Part shown: positions 44,589 through 53,800 of the stretch, piece by piece
Layout: every line of letters starts with the position of its first letter
Numbering within the stretch: position 1 is the first letter of the stretch
Assembly (NCBI GenBank): GCA_902604305.1
Contig: CACKXS010000004.1
Location: forward strand, 1 to 64,000
Source: an uncultured Pelagibacteraceae bacterium
GTDB lineage: Bacteria; Pseudomonadota; Alphaproteobacteria; Pelagibacterales; Pelagibacteraceae
Direction of reading: 5' to 3'
DNA: 64,000 nucleotides
Program-made: the position numbers and the translations under genes
The notes under the pieces: model-generated
Database searches by the model: none
What the model saw: the letters and a program-made list of their open reading frames with translations, nothing else
What the model was told of the DNA's origin: nothing

Positions 44589-46286
44589 ATGATTAGTTTA
44601 TTAAAAAAATTAATGGATAATAAGAATATTGATGGCTACATAATACCTAAAAATGACGAGTTTTTTTCAGAATATTCTTTTCCTAACAGATTAAAATCTA
44701 TATCAAACTTTTCTGGCTCAGCAGGTATGGCAATAATTTTAAAAGATAAAAACTTTTTATTTGTTGATGGCAGATACACTGAGCAGGCAAGCATCGAAAG
44801 CGGAAAAAATTTTAAAATATTTGAAGTTCCAAAAACTAGACCATTTAATATATTAAAAAAAAGAAAAGATAAGATAAAATTAGGTTTTGATCCTAAATTA
44901 TTTACTGAAATAAGCCTGAAATCAAATTTTAGAGATAGCTGTGATCTAATCCCAATTAGTAATAATTTAATAGATGAAATTTTTAATTTAAAAAATAATT
45001 ATAAATCAAAAGAATTCTACTGTTTAAGTAAAATTGCAGCTGGTGAGAAAATAGACTCAAAATTAAAAAAGTTGTCTTCAATACTTAAAAAGAAAAGAAT
45101 ACAAAATATATTTATCAGTGCACCTGAAAATTGTGCTTGGTTACTAAATATAAGGGGATTTGATAATCCAAATAGTCCTATACCAAATTGTCAAATAATT
45201 ATAAATAACAAAAATATACACTTTTTTTCAGATATTAAAAAAATAAAAAAAATTAAAAATAAAATAAATTATAAAAAAATTAAATTTTATGAATTTAAAG
45301 AATTTATAAATGTAGTAAACAGTCTGAAAGGTAACAATTTCTCTATCGATAAAAATAGTTGTTCTATTTTTAATAAAAGTATTATTTTATCAAAATTTAA
45401 TATTTTAAATGAAGTTGACCCCTGCTATGCGTTAAAAGCAATAAAAAATAAAACAGAAATTAGAAATACGATTAATGCTCACATAGCGGATGGTGCTGCT
45501 TTAACAAAATTTTTATATTGGATAAAAAGTAAAAAAAATTTTAATTTTACTGAGATAGATGCTGAAAAAAAACTAGAAAAATTTAGAAAAAATAATAATA
45601 ATTTTTTATATCCAAGTTTTAATACTATTGCAGGCACGGGGCCAAATGGATCAATAATTCATTATAGAGCTAATAAAGATTCAAATAGAAAAATTAATAA
45701 AAAAGATATCTTTTTATGTGATTCTGGAGGACAATATAAATATGGAACAACAGATGTTACAAGAACTATTTGTTTCTCAAAACCTTCTTCGAAAATTAAA
45801 AATATTTTTACTAGAGTTTTAAAAGGTCATATTGCTGTTTTTAATACTAACTTAAATAAACTTAATACTGGCATAGAAATTGATAAAAGAGCTAGATTTT
45901 TTCTTAAAAAAGTTAATTTAGATTATGGACATGGTACTGGCCATGGTGTTGGTTATTTTTTAAATGTTCATGAAGGCCCTCAAGCTATCTCGAAATATAA
46001 TAATGTAAAAATTTTACCAGGCATGATTCTAAGTAATGAACCAGGATACTATGAAAAAAAAAAATTTGGTATTAGAATAGAAAATTTAATTTATGTAAAA
46101 AAAAATAAAAATAAAATATTTTTTGAAAATTTAACTTTAGCACCTATTGATACAGACTTAATAAACTATAAAATGTTAAATACTTCCGAAAAAAAATATT
46201 TATTTAATTATCATATGGATACTTATACAAAAATATCAAAATTTTTAAATTCTAATGAAAAAAAATGGCTTTTAAATTTAATTTAA
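44589..46286 (+). CDS. pepP: Xaa-Pro aminopeptidase (aminopeptidase P)
   Basis: This 565-residue pita-bread metallopeptidase is longer than E. coli PepP and has the three-domain eukaryotic-like layout. There are two N-terminal creatinase-like domains, with NGDGRYTEQAS-like and FDPKLFT stretches, then the catalytic domain. The two-metal ligands are Asp in LCDSGGQYKYGTTDVTR, His in GHGTGHGVGYFLNVHEGP and Glu in SNEPGYYE and IRIENL. It removes the N-terminal residue before proline from peptides. It is cotranscribed with uvrD. The 3' end overlaps ligA convergently by 9 bp. Confidence 0.93.
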   Translation: MISLLKKLMDNKNIDGYIIPKNDEFFSEYSFPNRLKSISNFSGSAGMAIILKDKNFLFVDGRYTEQASIESGKNFKIFEVPKTRPFNILKKRKDKIKLGFDPKLFTEISLKSNFRDSCDLIPISNNLIDEIFNLKNNYKSKEFYCLSKIAAGEKIDSKLKKLSSILKKKRIQNIFISAPENCAWLLNIRGFDNPNSPIPNCQIIINNKNIHFFSDIKKIKKIKNKINYKKIKFYEFKEFINVVNSLKGNNFSIDKNSCSIFNKSIILSKFNILNEVDPCYALKAIKNKTEIRNTINAHIADGAALTKFLYWIKSKKNFNFTEIDAEKKLEKFRKNNNNFLYPSFNTIAGTGPNGSIIHYRANKDSNRKINKKDIFLCDSGGQYKYGTTDVTRTICFSKPSSKIKNIFTRVLKGHIAVFNTNLNKLNTGIEIDKRARFFLKKVNLDYGHGTGHGVGYFLNVHEGPQAISKYNNVKILPGMILSNEPGYYEKKKFGIRIENLIYVKKNKNKIFFENLTLAPIDTDLINYKMLNTSEKKYLFNYHMDTYTKISKFLNSNEKKWLLNLI

Positions 46287-48299
46287 AAGTTTTTTCCATT
46301 CTGGCTGACTAATAACTTTTATATTTAATTCTTCTGCTTGTTTTATTTTCTTAACAGTAGGTTTTTCCCCTATTACTAAATAATCAAGTTTTTTACTCAC
46401 GTTACTCAGAATTTTTCCTGAATTTTCTTCTGTCAAAGATTTTGCTTCAGCCCTACTTATATTTGATAGTTTACCTGTAAACATAAATGTTTTGTTTTTT
46501 AATTTACCTTTTTTATTTTCAATAACATTTCTTATGTTTAAAATTGAAATTAGTTTTTTAACTACATTTAAATTGATTTGGTCTGAAAAAAAATTTTTAA
46601 GTGAATTTATTTGAGTCTCACCCATGCCGTCTAAATTAGCAAGAGAATTAAAATTAAAATCTTTTGTCATATTATTAAAATTTTCTATATTTAAAAAAAA
46701 TTGGGACAAAAGTTTTGCATTTTCTTGACCTATATGCCTTATACCTAGAGAAAATATAAATTTATCTAAATTTATATTTTTTGAATTTCCAATTGATTCT
46801 TTTAAATTATTTGCTGATAATCTTCCCCAGCCATCCAATTTTTCAATTTTTGAATAATTTAAATCAAAAATATCATAGGGTAATTTTATAAAGCTTAGAT
46901 CCCAAAATTTTTCAACAACTTTTTTTCCTAAGCCCTCTATGTTAAATGCTTCCTTTGATACAAAATGTTTTATTTTTTCAATAGCAATTTTTTCACATTT
47001 GTATCCTTCGCTTGAACACCTTTGTACAGCATCATATTTTTTTGTAATTTTATTATAATCTTTAATTACTTTAGATCCACAAGATGGACATTCTTTGGGA
47101 AAGATAAATTTTTTTGTATTACTAGATCTTTTTTTTATATCAACTGAAAGCACATGGGGTATTACATCTCCTGCTCTTTCAATATTAACAGTATCTCCAA
47201 TTCTAATATCTTTTCTTATTATTTCTTCTTCATTGTGAAGAGTTGCATTTGAAACCACAACTCCTCCAATATTAACAGGTTTAATTTTGGCAACTGGTGT
47301 TAAAGCTCCTGTACGTCCTATTTGAATTTCAATATTTAATATTTTTGAAAATGAACTATCTGCAGAAAATTTATGTGCAATTGCCCATCTTGGCGCATTT
47401 GCTACAAAACCTAATCTTTTTTGTAAATCTAAATTATTTATTTTGTAAACCAATCCATCTACATCAAAATTTAAATCATATCTTTTTTTTTCAAATTCTT
47501 GATGGTTTTCAACCAAATTTTCTATACCAGTTACAATTTTATTATGAGAGTTTGTATTAAAGCCCCATGCCTTAAGAAGACTTAAAAACTCTGATTGCTT
47601 CTTAAAATTTAAATCACTGCAATATCCAAAGGTATAAGCTATAAATCTTAGTGGTATTTTTTTTGTTTCATTAGGATTTTTTTGTCGAAGCGATCCTGAG
47701 GCTGCGTTTCTTGGGTTAGCAAATCGATCTTTTATTTTTTCAAAATCTTTTTTTCCAATATATACTTCGCCTCTTATATCAATATCGTTAGGAAAATTTT
47801 TTTTTTTTATTAATATTGGAATATCTTTAATAGTTTTTAGATTATCAGTAATAATCTCACCTTCAATACCATCTCCTCTTGATAATCCCAAAATAAATTT
47901 TTTATTTTTATAAGTTAATGATGCCGAAATTCCGTCTATTTTAGGTTCAACACTATATTCAATTGAATTATAATTATTTAAATTTAGATAATTTGATATT
48001 TTTTTTTCAAAATTTTTTAAATCATTTAAATCGAAAGCATTAGATAAAGACAGCATTTTAACTCTATGCTTAGATTTTAAAAAATTTTTAGATGGTTTTG
48101 AACCTATAGATAATGATGGTGACTCTTTACTTTTTAAAAAATTAAAATTATTTTCTAATTTTATTATATCTTTTTTTAATTTATCATATTCAGAGTCTGT
48201 TATTATTGGACTGCTATCATCATAATAAAGTTTATTATGTTTTTTTAATTTTTTAATTTTTAATAAATATTCTTTTTCAATTAAATGCCTACTTTTCAT
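46278..48299 (-). CDS. ligA: NAD-dependent DNA ligase
   Basis: This 673-residue LigA has the N-terminal Ia domain (YYDDSSPIITDSEYDKL), the adenylation domain with the active-site lysine in VEPKIDGISASL, and the NAD-binding RGDGIEGE. The OB fold follows, then the zinc finger (CPSCGS...CSSEGYKCEK), the HhH repeats, and the BRCT domain at the end (KNKTFMFTGKLSNISRAEAK). It seals nicks in replication and repair. bamD lies upstream and overlaps the start by 11 bp. It is the last gene of the dcw-lpxC-bamD run. Confidence 0.98.
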   Translation of the reverse strand: MKSRHLIEKEYLLKIKKLKKHNKLYYDDSSPIITDSEYDKLKKDIIKLENNFNFLKSKESPSLSIGSKPSKNFLKSKHRVKMLSLSNAFDLNDLKNFEKKISNYLNLNNYNSIEYSVEPKIDGISASLTYKNKKFILGLSRGDGIEGEIITDNLKTIKDIPILIKKKNFPNDIDIRGEVYIGKKDFEKIKDRFANPRNAASGSLRQKNPNETKKIPLRFIAYTFGYCSDLNFKKQSEFLSLLKAWGFNTNSHNKIVTGIENLVENHQEFEKKRYDLNFDVDGLVYKINNLDLQKRLGFVANAPRWAIAHKFSADSSFSKILNIEIQIGRTGALTPVAKIKPVNIGGVVVSNATLHNEEEIIRKDIRIGDTVNIERAGDVIPHVLSVDIKKRSSNTKKFIFPKECPSCGSKVIKDYNKITKKYDAVQRCSSEGYKCEKIAIEKIKHFVSKEAFNIEGLGKKVVEKFWDLSFIKLPYDIFDLNYSKIEKLDGWGRLSANNLKESIGNSKNINLDKFIFSLGIRHIGQENAKLLSQFFLNIENFNNMTKDFNFNSLANLDGMGETQINSLKNFFSDQINLNVVKKLISILNIRNVIENKKGKLKNKTFMFTGKLSNISRAEAKSLTEENSGKILSNVSKKLDYLVIGEKPTVKKIKQAEELNIKVISQPEWKKLLN

Positions 48300-49140
48300 T
48301 TTTTAATAATGATTTTATTTTATCTAAAGTAGATTTTTTATTTTTTACTTTTTTTCTTTTTGAAATTCTTTCATAATCTTTATTGAAAACTTTATATGAT
48401 TCTCTATACCAATCACTAGATTGATAATTGTACCCTAGTAAAGCTGCATATTTTTTAGACTCTTCTACTAAACCAATTTTATAGTGAATTTCTACTAATC
48501 TATGAAGTGCTTCTTCTACATAAATTGAGGTTTCATAATTATTTATTACATTCTTATATCTGTTAATTGCTGGTATCCATTTTTCCCTTTCAATATAATA
48601 TTTTGCTAAATACATTTCCTTTGATGCTAAAATTTCCTCTAAAAGCTCTAATTTAAATTCTGCATCTAATGCAAATTCTGAATTAGAAAAATTATTTATT
48701 ACATAATTAAAGTTTTTTTTTGCATCTACAATTGAGCCTAAATCTTTTTTCTCGTCAGCAATTTGTTCATAATAACACATTCCTAATAAATAATATGCAT
48801 AATCAATTCTTTCATGATTTGGATAAATTTTTAAAAATCTTTTTAACTCTTCAATTGCATTTATATAGTAAGATTGATTATAATATGAATATGCTGACAT
48901 TAGCGATGACCTTGGGGCCCACAAAGACTGAGGATACAGCAATTCTGCTTCTGTAAATTTTTTTGCAGCAGATAGTCCATCTCCTTCATCTAAAAGTTTT
49001 AAACCCTCGCTGTACGCTTCAATCATTTGAAGATCCAAATCTTTCTCTTTTAAAACAGAAATATTTTCCTCATTATTATTTTTACATGCAAAAATAAATA
49101 GAAAGCTTAAAACTAAAATAAATTTTAGAAATAAATTCAT
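48289..49140 (-). CDS. bamD: Outer membrane assembly lipoprotein BamD
   Basis: This 283-residue protein has a lipoprotein signal with lipobox LFIFAC (Cys19). The mature part consists of TPR-type repeats: MIEAYSEGLKLLDEGDGLSAAKKF, ELLYPQSLWAPRSSLMSAYSYYNQSYYINAIEELKRFLKIYPNH, AYYLLGMCYYEQI and later repeats. This is the BamD/YfiO architecture; it binds BamA and helps insert outer membrane proteins. The C-terminus carries a lysine-rich extension beyond typical BamD. The lpxC gene lies 39 bases upstream, the usual order in alphaproteobacteria. Confidence 0.93.
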   Translation of the reverse strand: MNLFLKFILVLSFLFIFACKNNNEENISVLKEKDLDLQMIEAYSEGLKLLDEGDGLSAAKKFTEAELLYPQSLWAPRSSLMSAYSYYNQSYYINAIEELKRFLKIYPNHERIDYAYYLLGMCYYEQIADEKKDLGSIVDAKKNFNYVINNFSNSEFALDAEFKLELLEEILASKEMYLAKYYIEREKWIPAINRYKNVINNYETSIYVEEALHRLVEIHYKIGLVEESKKYAALLGYNYQSSDWYRESYKVFNKDYERISKRKKVKNKKSTLDKIKSLLKNEK

Positions 49141-49179
49141 TTAAAATTCTTATCAGAATTTAAAAAAATATTCTAATTA

Positions 49180-50100
49180 TTATGCGATAGATTTTAGTAT
49201 TGATTTATTGATAAAAGTGTATGGAAGAGATTTTTCCTTTATCTCAAATATTGAATAATTATTTTTATCTTTAAATACTTTTCTTAATAGTTGGTTTGTT
49301 AAACTATGCCCTCCTTGCGAGCATTTTATAGACCCAATTATTTTATATCCCGAAAGATACAAATCTCCTATACAATCCAAAATTTTATGATTAACAAATT
49401 CTAATTTATTTCTTAATCCTTCTTTATTTAAAACTTCGCTATCTTTTACAACAATTGCGTTATCTAAGTTTCCACCTTTTGCTAATCCCATGTTTCTCAG
49501 TTTTTCAACATCTTCATACAAACAAAATGTTCTTGAATTATATACATCTGATAAATCATTTTCATAAATATTTATTTTATTTTTCTGATTACCAATAAAA
49601 GAATTTGAAAAGTTTATTTCAAAATATATATCTAAGCTTACGTTAGATTTATCAATTCTTATATATTTTGATCCATCTTTAATCTCTACTTTATTTGTAA
49701 TTTTAATTAATTTAATTGGTACTTCGCTGGTATCAAAACCAACCTCTAAGAACTTTTCTACAAAAACTTTTGCCGAACCATCCATTATTGGAACTTCCTG
49801 TGAATCTATTTCTACTAGTGCATTATCTATACCTAGGCCATAAAGTGCACCCATTAAGTGCTCTATTGTAGAAACTGAAACTCCATAATCATTTGATACA
49901 GTTGTGCACAGAGTTGCGTTTGTTACATTGTAAACATTTGGTATAATTAAATTGTTGTTTTTAAGATCTATTCTTTTAAAAGTTATTCCACTGTTTGGCT
50001 TTGAAGGAAATATTGTCATTAATACATTTTTTCCAGTATGCAATCCAATACCTTTGAACTTTATTGGTCTTGTTAAAGTTTTTTGATTAAGAATAGACAT
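49180..50100 (-). CDS. lpxC: UDP-3-O-acyl-N-acetylglucosamine deacetylase
   Basis: This is LpxC, with EHLMGALYGLGIDNA (zinc His), PIMDGSAKVFVE, VVKDSEVLNKEGLR, and HKILDCIGDLYLSG containing the other zinc ligands and the catalytic histidine region. It removes the acetyl group in the first committed step of lipid A synthesis. The track begins at a TTG (50130). The ATG at 50100 (MSILNQKTLTRPI) is preferred because it aligns with known LpxC starts, giving 306 residues. It sits after ftsA with no ftsZ in between and before bamD. A terminator-like hairpin in the end of ftsA may set its level. Confidence 0.93.
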   Translation of the reverse strand: MSILNQKTLTRPIKFKGIGLHTGKNVLMTIFPSKPNSGITFKRIDLKNNNLIIPNVYNVTNATLCTTVSNDYGVSVSTIEHLMGALYGLGIDNALVEIDSQEVPIMDGSAKVFVEKFLEVGFDTSEVPIKLIKITNKVEIKDGSKYIRIDKSNVSLDIYFEINFSNSFIGNQKNKINIYENDLSDVYNSRTFCLYEDVEKLRNMGLAKGGNLDNAIVVKDSEVLNKEGLRNKLEFVNHKILDCIGDLYLSGYKIIGSIKCSQGGHSLTNQLLRKVFKDKNNYSIFEIKEKSLPYTFINKSILKSIA

Positions 50101-50165
50101 AATCAAAAGATACATTGATAATTTCTTCAAAAGAATTCAACAAATGTTACAAGAAAATACAGATT

Positions 50166-51332
50166 TTAATTAAAAAAGTGAAAAAATTTCTCAAAAAAAC
50201 CCTTATTTTTGGGTTTTTTTGTTTGGAAGCTAACTTCTTGAGAATTTTCCGACTGCACGAAATTAAAACCTGATTCACAAATTAAATTAGTATTTTCTTC
50301 AAAAAAACTAATTTCATTAAAAAAATCAAATTTTTCTTCTAAATATATTGAGTTTTTATTTAATATTTTTGATCCATCACCAATAAAAATTAAAATACAT
50401 TTCTCTTTATTTCGAAAAAAAGCATTAAAATATTCATCAGCTAAGTTTAATTTAATTATTTCATCAACTCGCGCAAAAATAACTTTTTTTGATAACTCAG
50501 CATCTTCTAATTGATTACTATTATCAATTTTATTTTCAAATACGATTTCTGATTGATTTAATTTTTTCTTTATTTTTTCTGCATCATCTTGATTAATTTT
50601 TAATAATATTGAAATATCATTGGTTATATGCCTTCCTCCTACTGGCAGCATATTAAAGTATAATATTCTACTATCCTGAAAAACAGTTATTGCACTTTTT
50701 CCATAACCTATATCTAAAATAATTTTTTTACTATAATCGTTAAATAAGGAACTGTAATTATTTGATCTTATATAACTTGAACAATAAATATTATCTATTT
50801 TTAAGTAATTATTATTAAAACTATTTTGTAAATTTTTCCAAATATTATCAGCAAAACAGATGAATTTTAATTCAATTATCAGTGAAGTGTAATTAATTTT
50901 TTTTTCAGGGATTTTAAAAAATTCTTCATCATCAAATATAAATTTTTTAACAATTGTATGAATAATTTTTTTATCAAAGTAATTTTTTTGAATTAGACTT
51001 TTTGCTTCGTTTAATAATAAGCTAATATCATTGTTTGAATAATTATTACTGTCAGAAATTTTTTTTATAGAAATATCTATAGAAAACATATCAGGAGTAT
51101 CAATCATAAGATTGATATTTTTAATATGCTTATCAACATTTTTTTCTGCTGATTTAATTAAATCTATTATAACTTCATTTGAATTTTTTATATCAAAATT
51201 TTTTAAAGTAAAATTAGAGATGCATTCTTTTTCAGAAATAAAAACATTTTTTTTTGTTTCATTATTATATACACCCAATCTTATTTTAGATGATCCAAAG
51301 TCTATAAAAACATTTAAACTTTTTTCATTCAT
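50166..51332 (-). CDS. ftsA: Cell division protein FtsA (divergent)
   Basis: This 388-residue actin-like protein begins NVFIDFGSSKIRLGVY (phosphate-1 loop), has the second phosphate loop KIILDIGYGKSAITVF, and LILFIGDGSKILNKN-like adenosine motif near residue 320. Between them FtsA's 1C domain is very divergent. The C-terminus ends KNKGFFEKFFHFFN, a short amphipathic helix typical of the FtsA membrane anchor. It links FtsZ polymers to the membrane. Position after ftsQ (8 bp overlap) supports the call. Unlike the normal order, ftsZ does not follow; lpxC does. Confidence 0.85.
   Translation of the reverse strand: MNEKSLNVFIDFGSSKIRLGVYNNETKKNVFISEKECISNFTLKNFDIKNSNEVIIDLIKSAEKNVDKHIKNINLMIDTPDMFSIDISIKKISDSNNYSNNDISLLLNEAKSLIQKNYFDKKIIHTIVKKFIFDDEEFFKIPEKKINYTSLIIELKFICFADNIWKNLQNSFNNNYLKIDNIYCSSYIRSNNYSSLFNDYSKKIILDIGYGKSAITVFQDSRILYFNMLPVGGRHITNDISILLKINQDDAEKIKKKLNQSEIVFENKIDNSNQLEDAELSKKVIFARVDEIIKLNLADEYFNAFFRNKEKCILIFIGDGSKILNKNSIYLEEKFDFFNEISFFEENTNLICESGFNFVQSENSQEVSFQTKKPKNKGFFEKFFHFFN
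50193..50220 (-). terminator. Terminator-like hairpin inside the 3' end of ftsA
   Basis: AAAAAAACCC and GGGTTTTTTT form a perfect 10-bp inverted repeat with an 8-base loop, in the last 55 bases of the ftsA coding sequence on the minus strand. In the minus-strand transcript the hairpin ends in seven Us, as an intrinsic terminator should. The same bases encode the KPKNKGFF region at the membrane-anchor helix. Confidence 0.6.
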
Positions 51333-52014
51333 TGGATAAAATTAGCTGATTTGATACTCTTAAATCAATTACATTATTATTAAATTCATTATTATTTATT
51401 ATTTTATTTGCAATACTCAGAGCATTTTTTAAATTTTCAATTGGAAATTTAATTAATATATTATCTTTATTTTTTATATCTATTCTTCCGCTTGGAAAAA
51501 AGAAAATCTCTTTGATATCATTATAATTGAAATCAGATTGATTAAGAGTTTTTTTAAATGATACAAATTTTTTGGCAGAGAATTTTCCAAATACTATGGG
51601 TAAATCTTCATAATTATTAAATTTTTGAGTATGTATAAATTTGTTGTTTGATCCAATTAGAAATATTTCATTATCTTTTATTGTTTGAGCTAAAAAATCA
51701 GTTTTTTGTAATTTTAAAATAATTTTTGAAGGATATAATTTTATAATATTGTATGTTTCGATAAAATTATATTTGTTGAGTTGATCTTCCAAAATTTGTT
51801 TATCAATAAAGAATATGTTGGTATTTATCAAAAAATTTAAATTTTTTTCTATTTCCAAATTTATTGATTTTTCAAGTCCTTTCACCTCTATATATTGTAA
51901 ATTATAGAATGAATTTTTTTTCTCTACAAATAATTTACTATTAATTGATGATAAAAATAAAAGAATAAAAAAAAGAAATAAAAATTTTTTTTTTTTACCT
52001 ATGTATTGATGCAT
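51325..52014 (-). CDS. ftsQ: Cell division protein FtsQ
   Basis: This 229-residue single-pass protein has a lysine-rich N-terminus, one membrane helix (FLFLFFILLFLSSINSKLFV) and a periplasmic POTRA-like domain (LQYIEVKGLEKSINLEIEKNLNFLI), followed by the beta domain with KIILKLQKTDFLAQTI. It joins FtsB/FtsL at the divisome. The sequence is highly divergent, so the assignment rests on position between ddl and ftsA plus topology. It overlaps ddl by 20 bp and ftsA by 8 bp. Confidence 0.87.
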   Translation of the reverse strand: MHQYIGKKKKFLFLFFILLFLSSINSKLFVEKKNSFYNLQYIEVKGLEKSINLEIEKNLNFLINTNIFFIDKQILEDQLNKYNFIETYNIIKLYPSKIILKLQKTDFLAQTIKDNEIFLIGSNNKFIHTQKFNNYEDLPIVFGKFSAKKFVSFKKTLNQSDFNYNDIKEIFFFPSGRIDIKNKDNILIKFPIENLKNALSIANKIINNNEFNNNVIDLRVSNQLILSNE

Positions 52015-52912
52015 CTTTTATTATCCAGTCAATTAAATTTAAAAAAGAAATATTCTTGAATCTTGCTATTTCAGGAACCAATGAAAGTGAGGTCATTCCT
52101 GGCTGAGTATTAATTTCTAAAAGATAAAATTTATCTTTATAAAACTTAAAATCTGATCTAGTTACACCTTTACACCCAATAATTTTGTGAGCTTTTGACG
52201 CAATATTTAATACTTCGTTTAATTTTTTGTTATTTATTTTAACTGGAATAATATGTTTAGTTTTTGATTTTGCATTATATTTTGCTTGATAATCATAAAA
52301 TTTTCTTTTCGGCACTAATTCTATAGCACCTAATTTTCTTTTCCCCATAATTGCGACTTGAATCTCTCTTCCAGGAATATATTTTTCTATCATTACTTCT
52401 CTGTAAGGTAAAAGTTTATTTAAATTTTTAAAAAAATTTTTCTCACTACATATATATACTTCTACACTCGAACCTTCATTAAAAGGCTTTATTACGACTG
52501 GAAAACTTAATTTAGCTTTAATTTTTTTTATTAATTTATGTTTTTTTATAGATTGGTTGAATCTAAACTTAATATACTTGGGAGTTAAAATATTATTTTT
52601 AATAAATATTTTTTTTGATAATTCCTTATCAATTGCAATTGAAGAAGACAATACACCTGAGTGAGTATATTTTATTTTTTCAGACTCTAAAATTGATTGT
52701 ATATATCCATCTTCACCATATCGACCATGTAATGCATTAAAAACTACATCAGGTTTAAATGATCTTAAATTTTTAATTAAATCTCCGTTAGGTTCAAAAA
52801 TTTTAACATGATATTTTTTTTTAATCTCTTTAAAAACTCCCTTAGCAGTTTTTAGACTAATTTCCCTTTCTCTTGAAAAACCACCAGCAAGAATTAGAAT
52901 TTTTTTTTTCAT
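51995..52912 (-). CDS. ddl: D-alanine-D-alanine ligase
   Basis: This 305-residue ATP-grasp enzyme begins KKILILAGGFSREREISLKTA (Ser/Glu substrate loop) and has NALHGRYGEDGYIQSILE, PVVIKPFNEGSSVEVYI (ATP lid), GVTRSDFKFY and LLEINTQPGMTSLSLVPEIA with Asp/Glu/Asn magnesium ligands. It joins two D-alanines for the peptidoglycan stem peptide. It lies directly downstream of murB with no gap, normal for the alphaproteobacterial dcw order murC-murB-ddl-ftsQ. Confidence 0.97.
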   Translation of the reverse strand: MKKKILILAGGFSREREISLKTAKGVFKEIKKKYHVKIFEPNGDLIKNLRSFKPDVVFNALHGRYGEDGYIQSILESEKIKYTHSGVLSSSIAIDKELSKKIFIKNNILTPKYIKFRFNQSIKKHKLIKKIKAKLSFPVVIKPFNEGSSVEVYICSEKNFFKNLNKLLPYREVMIEKYIPGREIQVAIMGKRKLGAIELVPKRKFYDYQAKYNAKSKTKHIIPVKINNKKLNEVLNIASKAHKIIGCKGVTRSDFKFYKDKFYLLEINTQPGMTSLSLVPEIARFKNISFLNLIDWIIKDASIHR

Positions 52913-53800
52913 TTATTCAACTAAAACTATTTCTAGATCTAAATTAATTCCTGTTTTTTTTCTTACATTTTCTTTTACAAAATCAATTAATTTTTTCATA
53001 TCTTTATAATTTGCATTACCTTTGTTAATAAAAAAGTTTGCATGCTTATTTGATACAATTGCGTCACCAAATTGTGTATTACTTGGTATTGACTCTTTTA
53101 TTATTTCCCAAACTTTTTTATCTGTTTGTTTTATTGGATTCTTAAATGTACTTCCACCAGTTTTGACTCTAGTTGGTTGGGCTTCCTCTTTTTTACTTTT
53201 TAATTTTTTTATTTTTTCTTTAATTTCTTCTTTTTTTTTTTTATTTCCTTTAAAAGAAGCGCTAAGAAAAATTAGATCTTTCGATAAATTACAAGACCTA
53301 TAGTCGAAAACTATTTCTTTTCTTGGAATTGTTAGAACTTGGCCGAATCTGTTAATGGCTTGAACTGAAATCAAAATATCCTTGAATTCACTTCCAAAGC
53401 ATCCTGAATTCATTCTTATGCCTCCTCCTACAGTTCCTGGGATACAGGACAAAAATTCAAAACCACCTAAATCATTTTCAGCAGCAAACTCAGATAGTGA
53501 TTTATCTAGGACAGCACTACCTGCAACTATAGTATTTTTATTAAGCAATGAAATTCTTGAAAAATTTTTACTTAGTTTAATTACTGCTCCTTCAAATATA
53601 TCATCTTTGAATAAAACATTGGATCCAGCACCTAAAACAAAAAAATTTTTCTCATTTTGATATAATTTTAAAAATTCTATTAAATCTTGAAGAGCGTCCG
53701 GTTTGAAATAAATTTTGGCAGAACCTCCAATATTAAACCAATTAAGGTTTTTAATACTATAATTAAAATAAATTTTTCCATTTAAATTTTTATTATCCAT
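52913..53800 (-). CDS. murB: UDP-N-acetylenolpyruvoylglucosamine reductase
   Basis: This 295-residue FAD enzyme has NLNWFNIGGSAKIYFKP and VLGAGSNVLFKDD (FAD/pyrophosphate binding), SCIPGTVGGGIRMNSGCFGSEF, DYRSCNLSKDL, and GGSTFKNP with the catalytic serine. The late glutamate is in the C-terminal LDLEIVLVE. It reduces enolpyruvyl-UDP-GlcNAc to UDP-MurNAc. The order and length match other alphaproteobacterial MurB. Its start overlaps the murC stop by 1 base. Confidence 0.97.
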   Translation of the reverse strand: MDNKNLNGKIYFNYSIKNLNWFNIGGSAKIYFKPDALQDLIEFLKLYQNEKNFFVLGAGSNVLFKDDIFEGAVIKLSKNFSRISLLNKNTIVAGSAVLDKSLSEFAAENDLGGFEFLSCIPGTVGGGIRMNSGCFGSEFKDILISVQAINRFGQVLTIPRKEIVFDYRSCNLSKDLIFLSASFKGNKKKKEEIKEKIKKLKSKKEEAQPTRVKTGGSTFKNPIKQTDKKVWEIIKESIPSNTQFGDAIVSNKHANFFINKGNANYKDMKKLIDFVKENVRKKTGINLDLEIVLVE

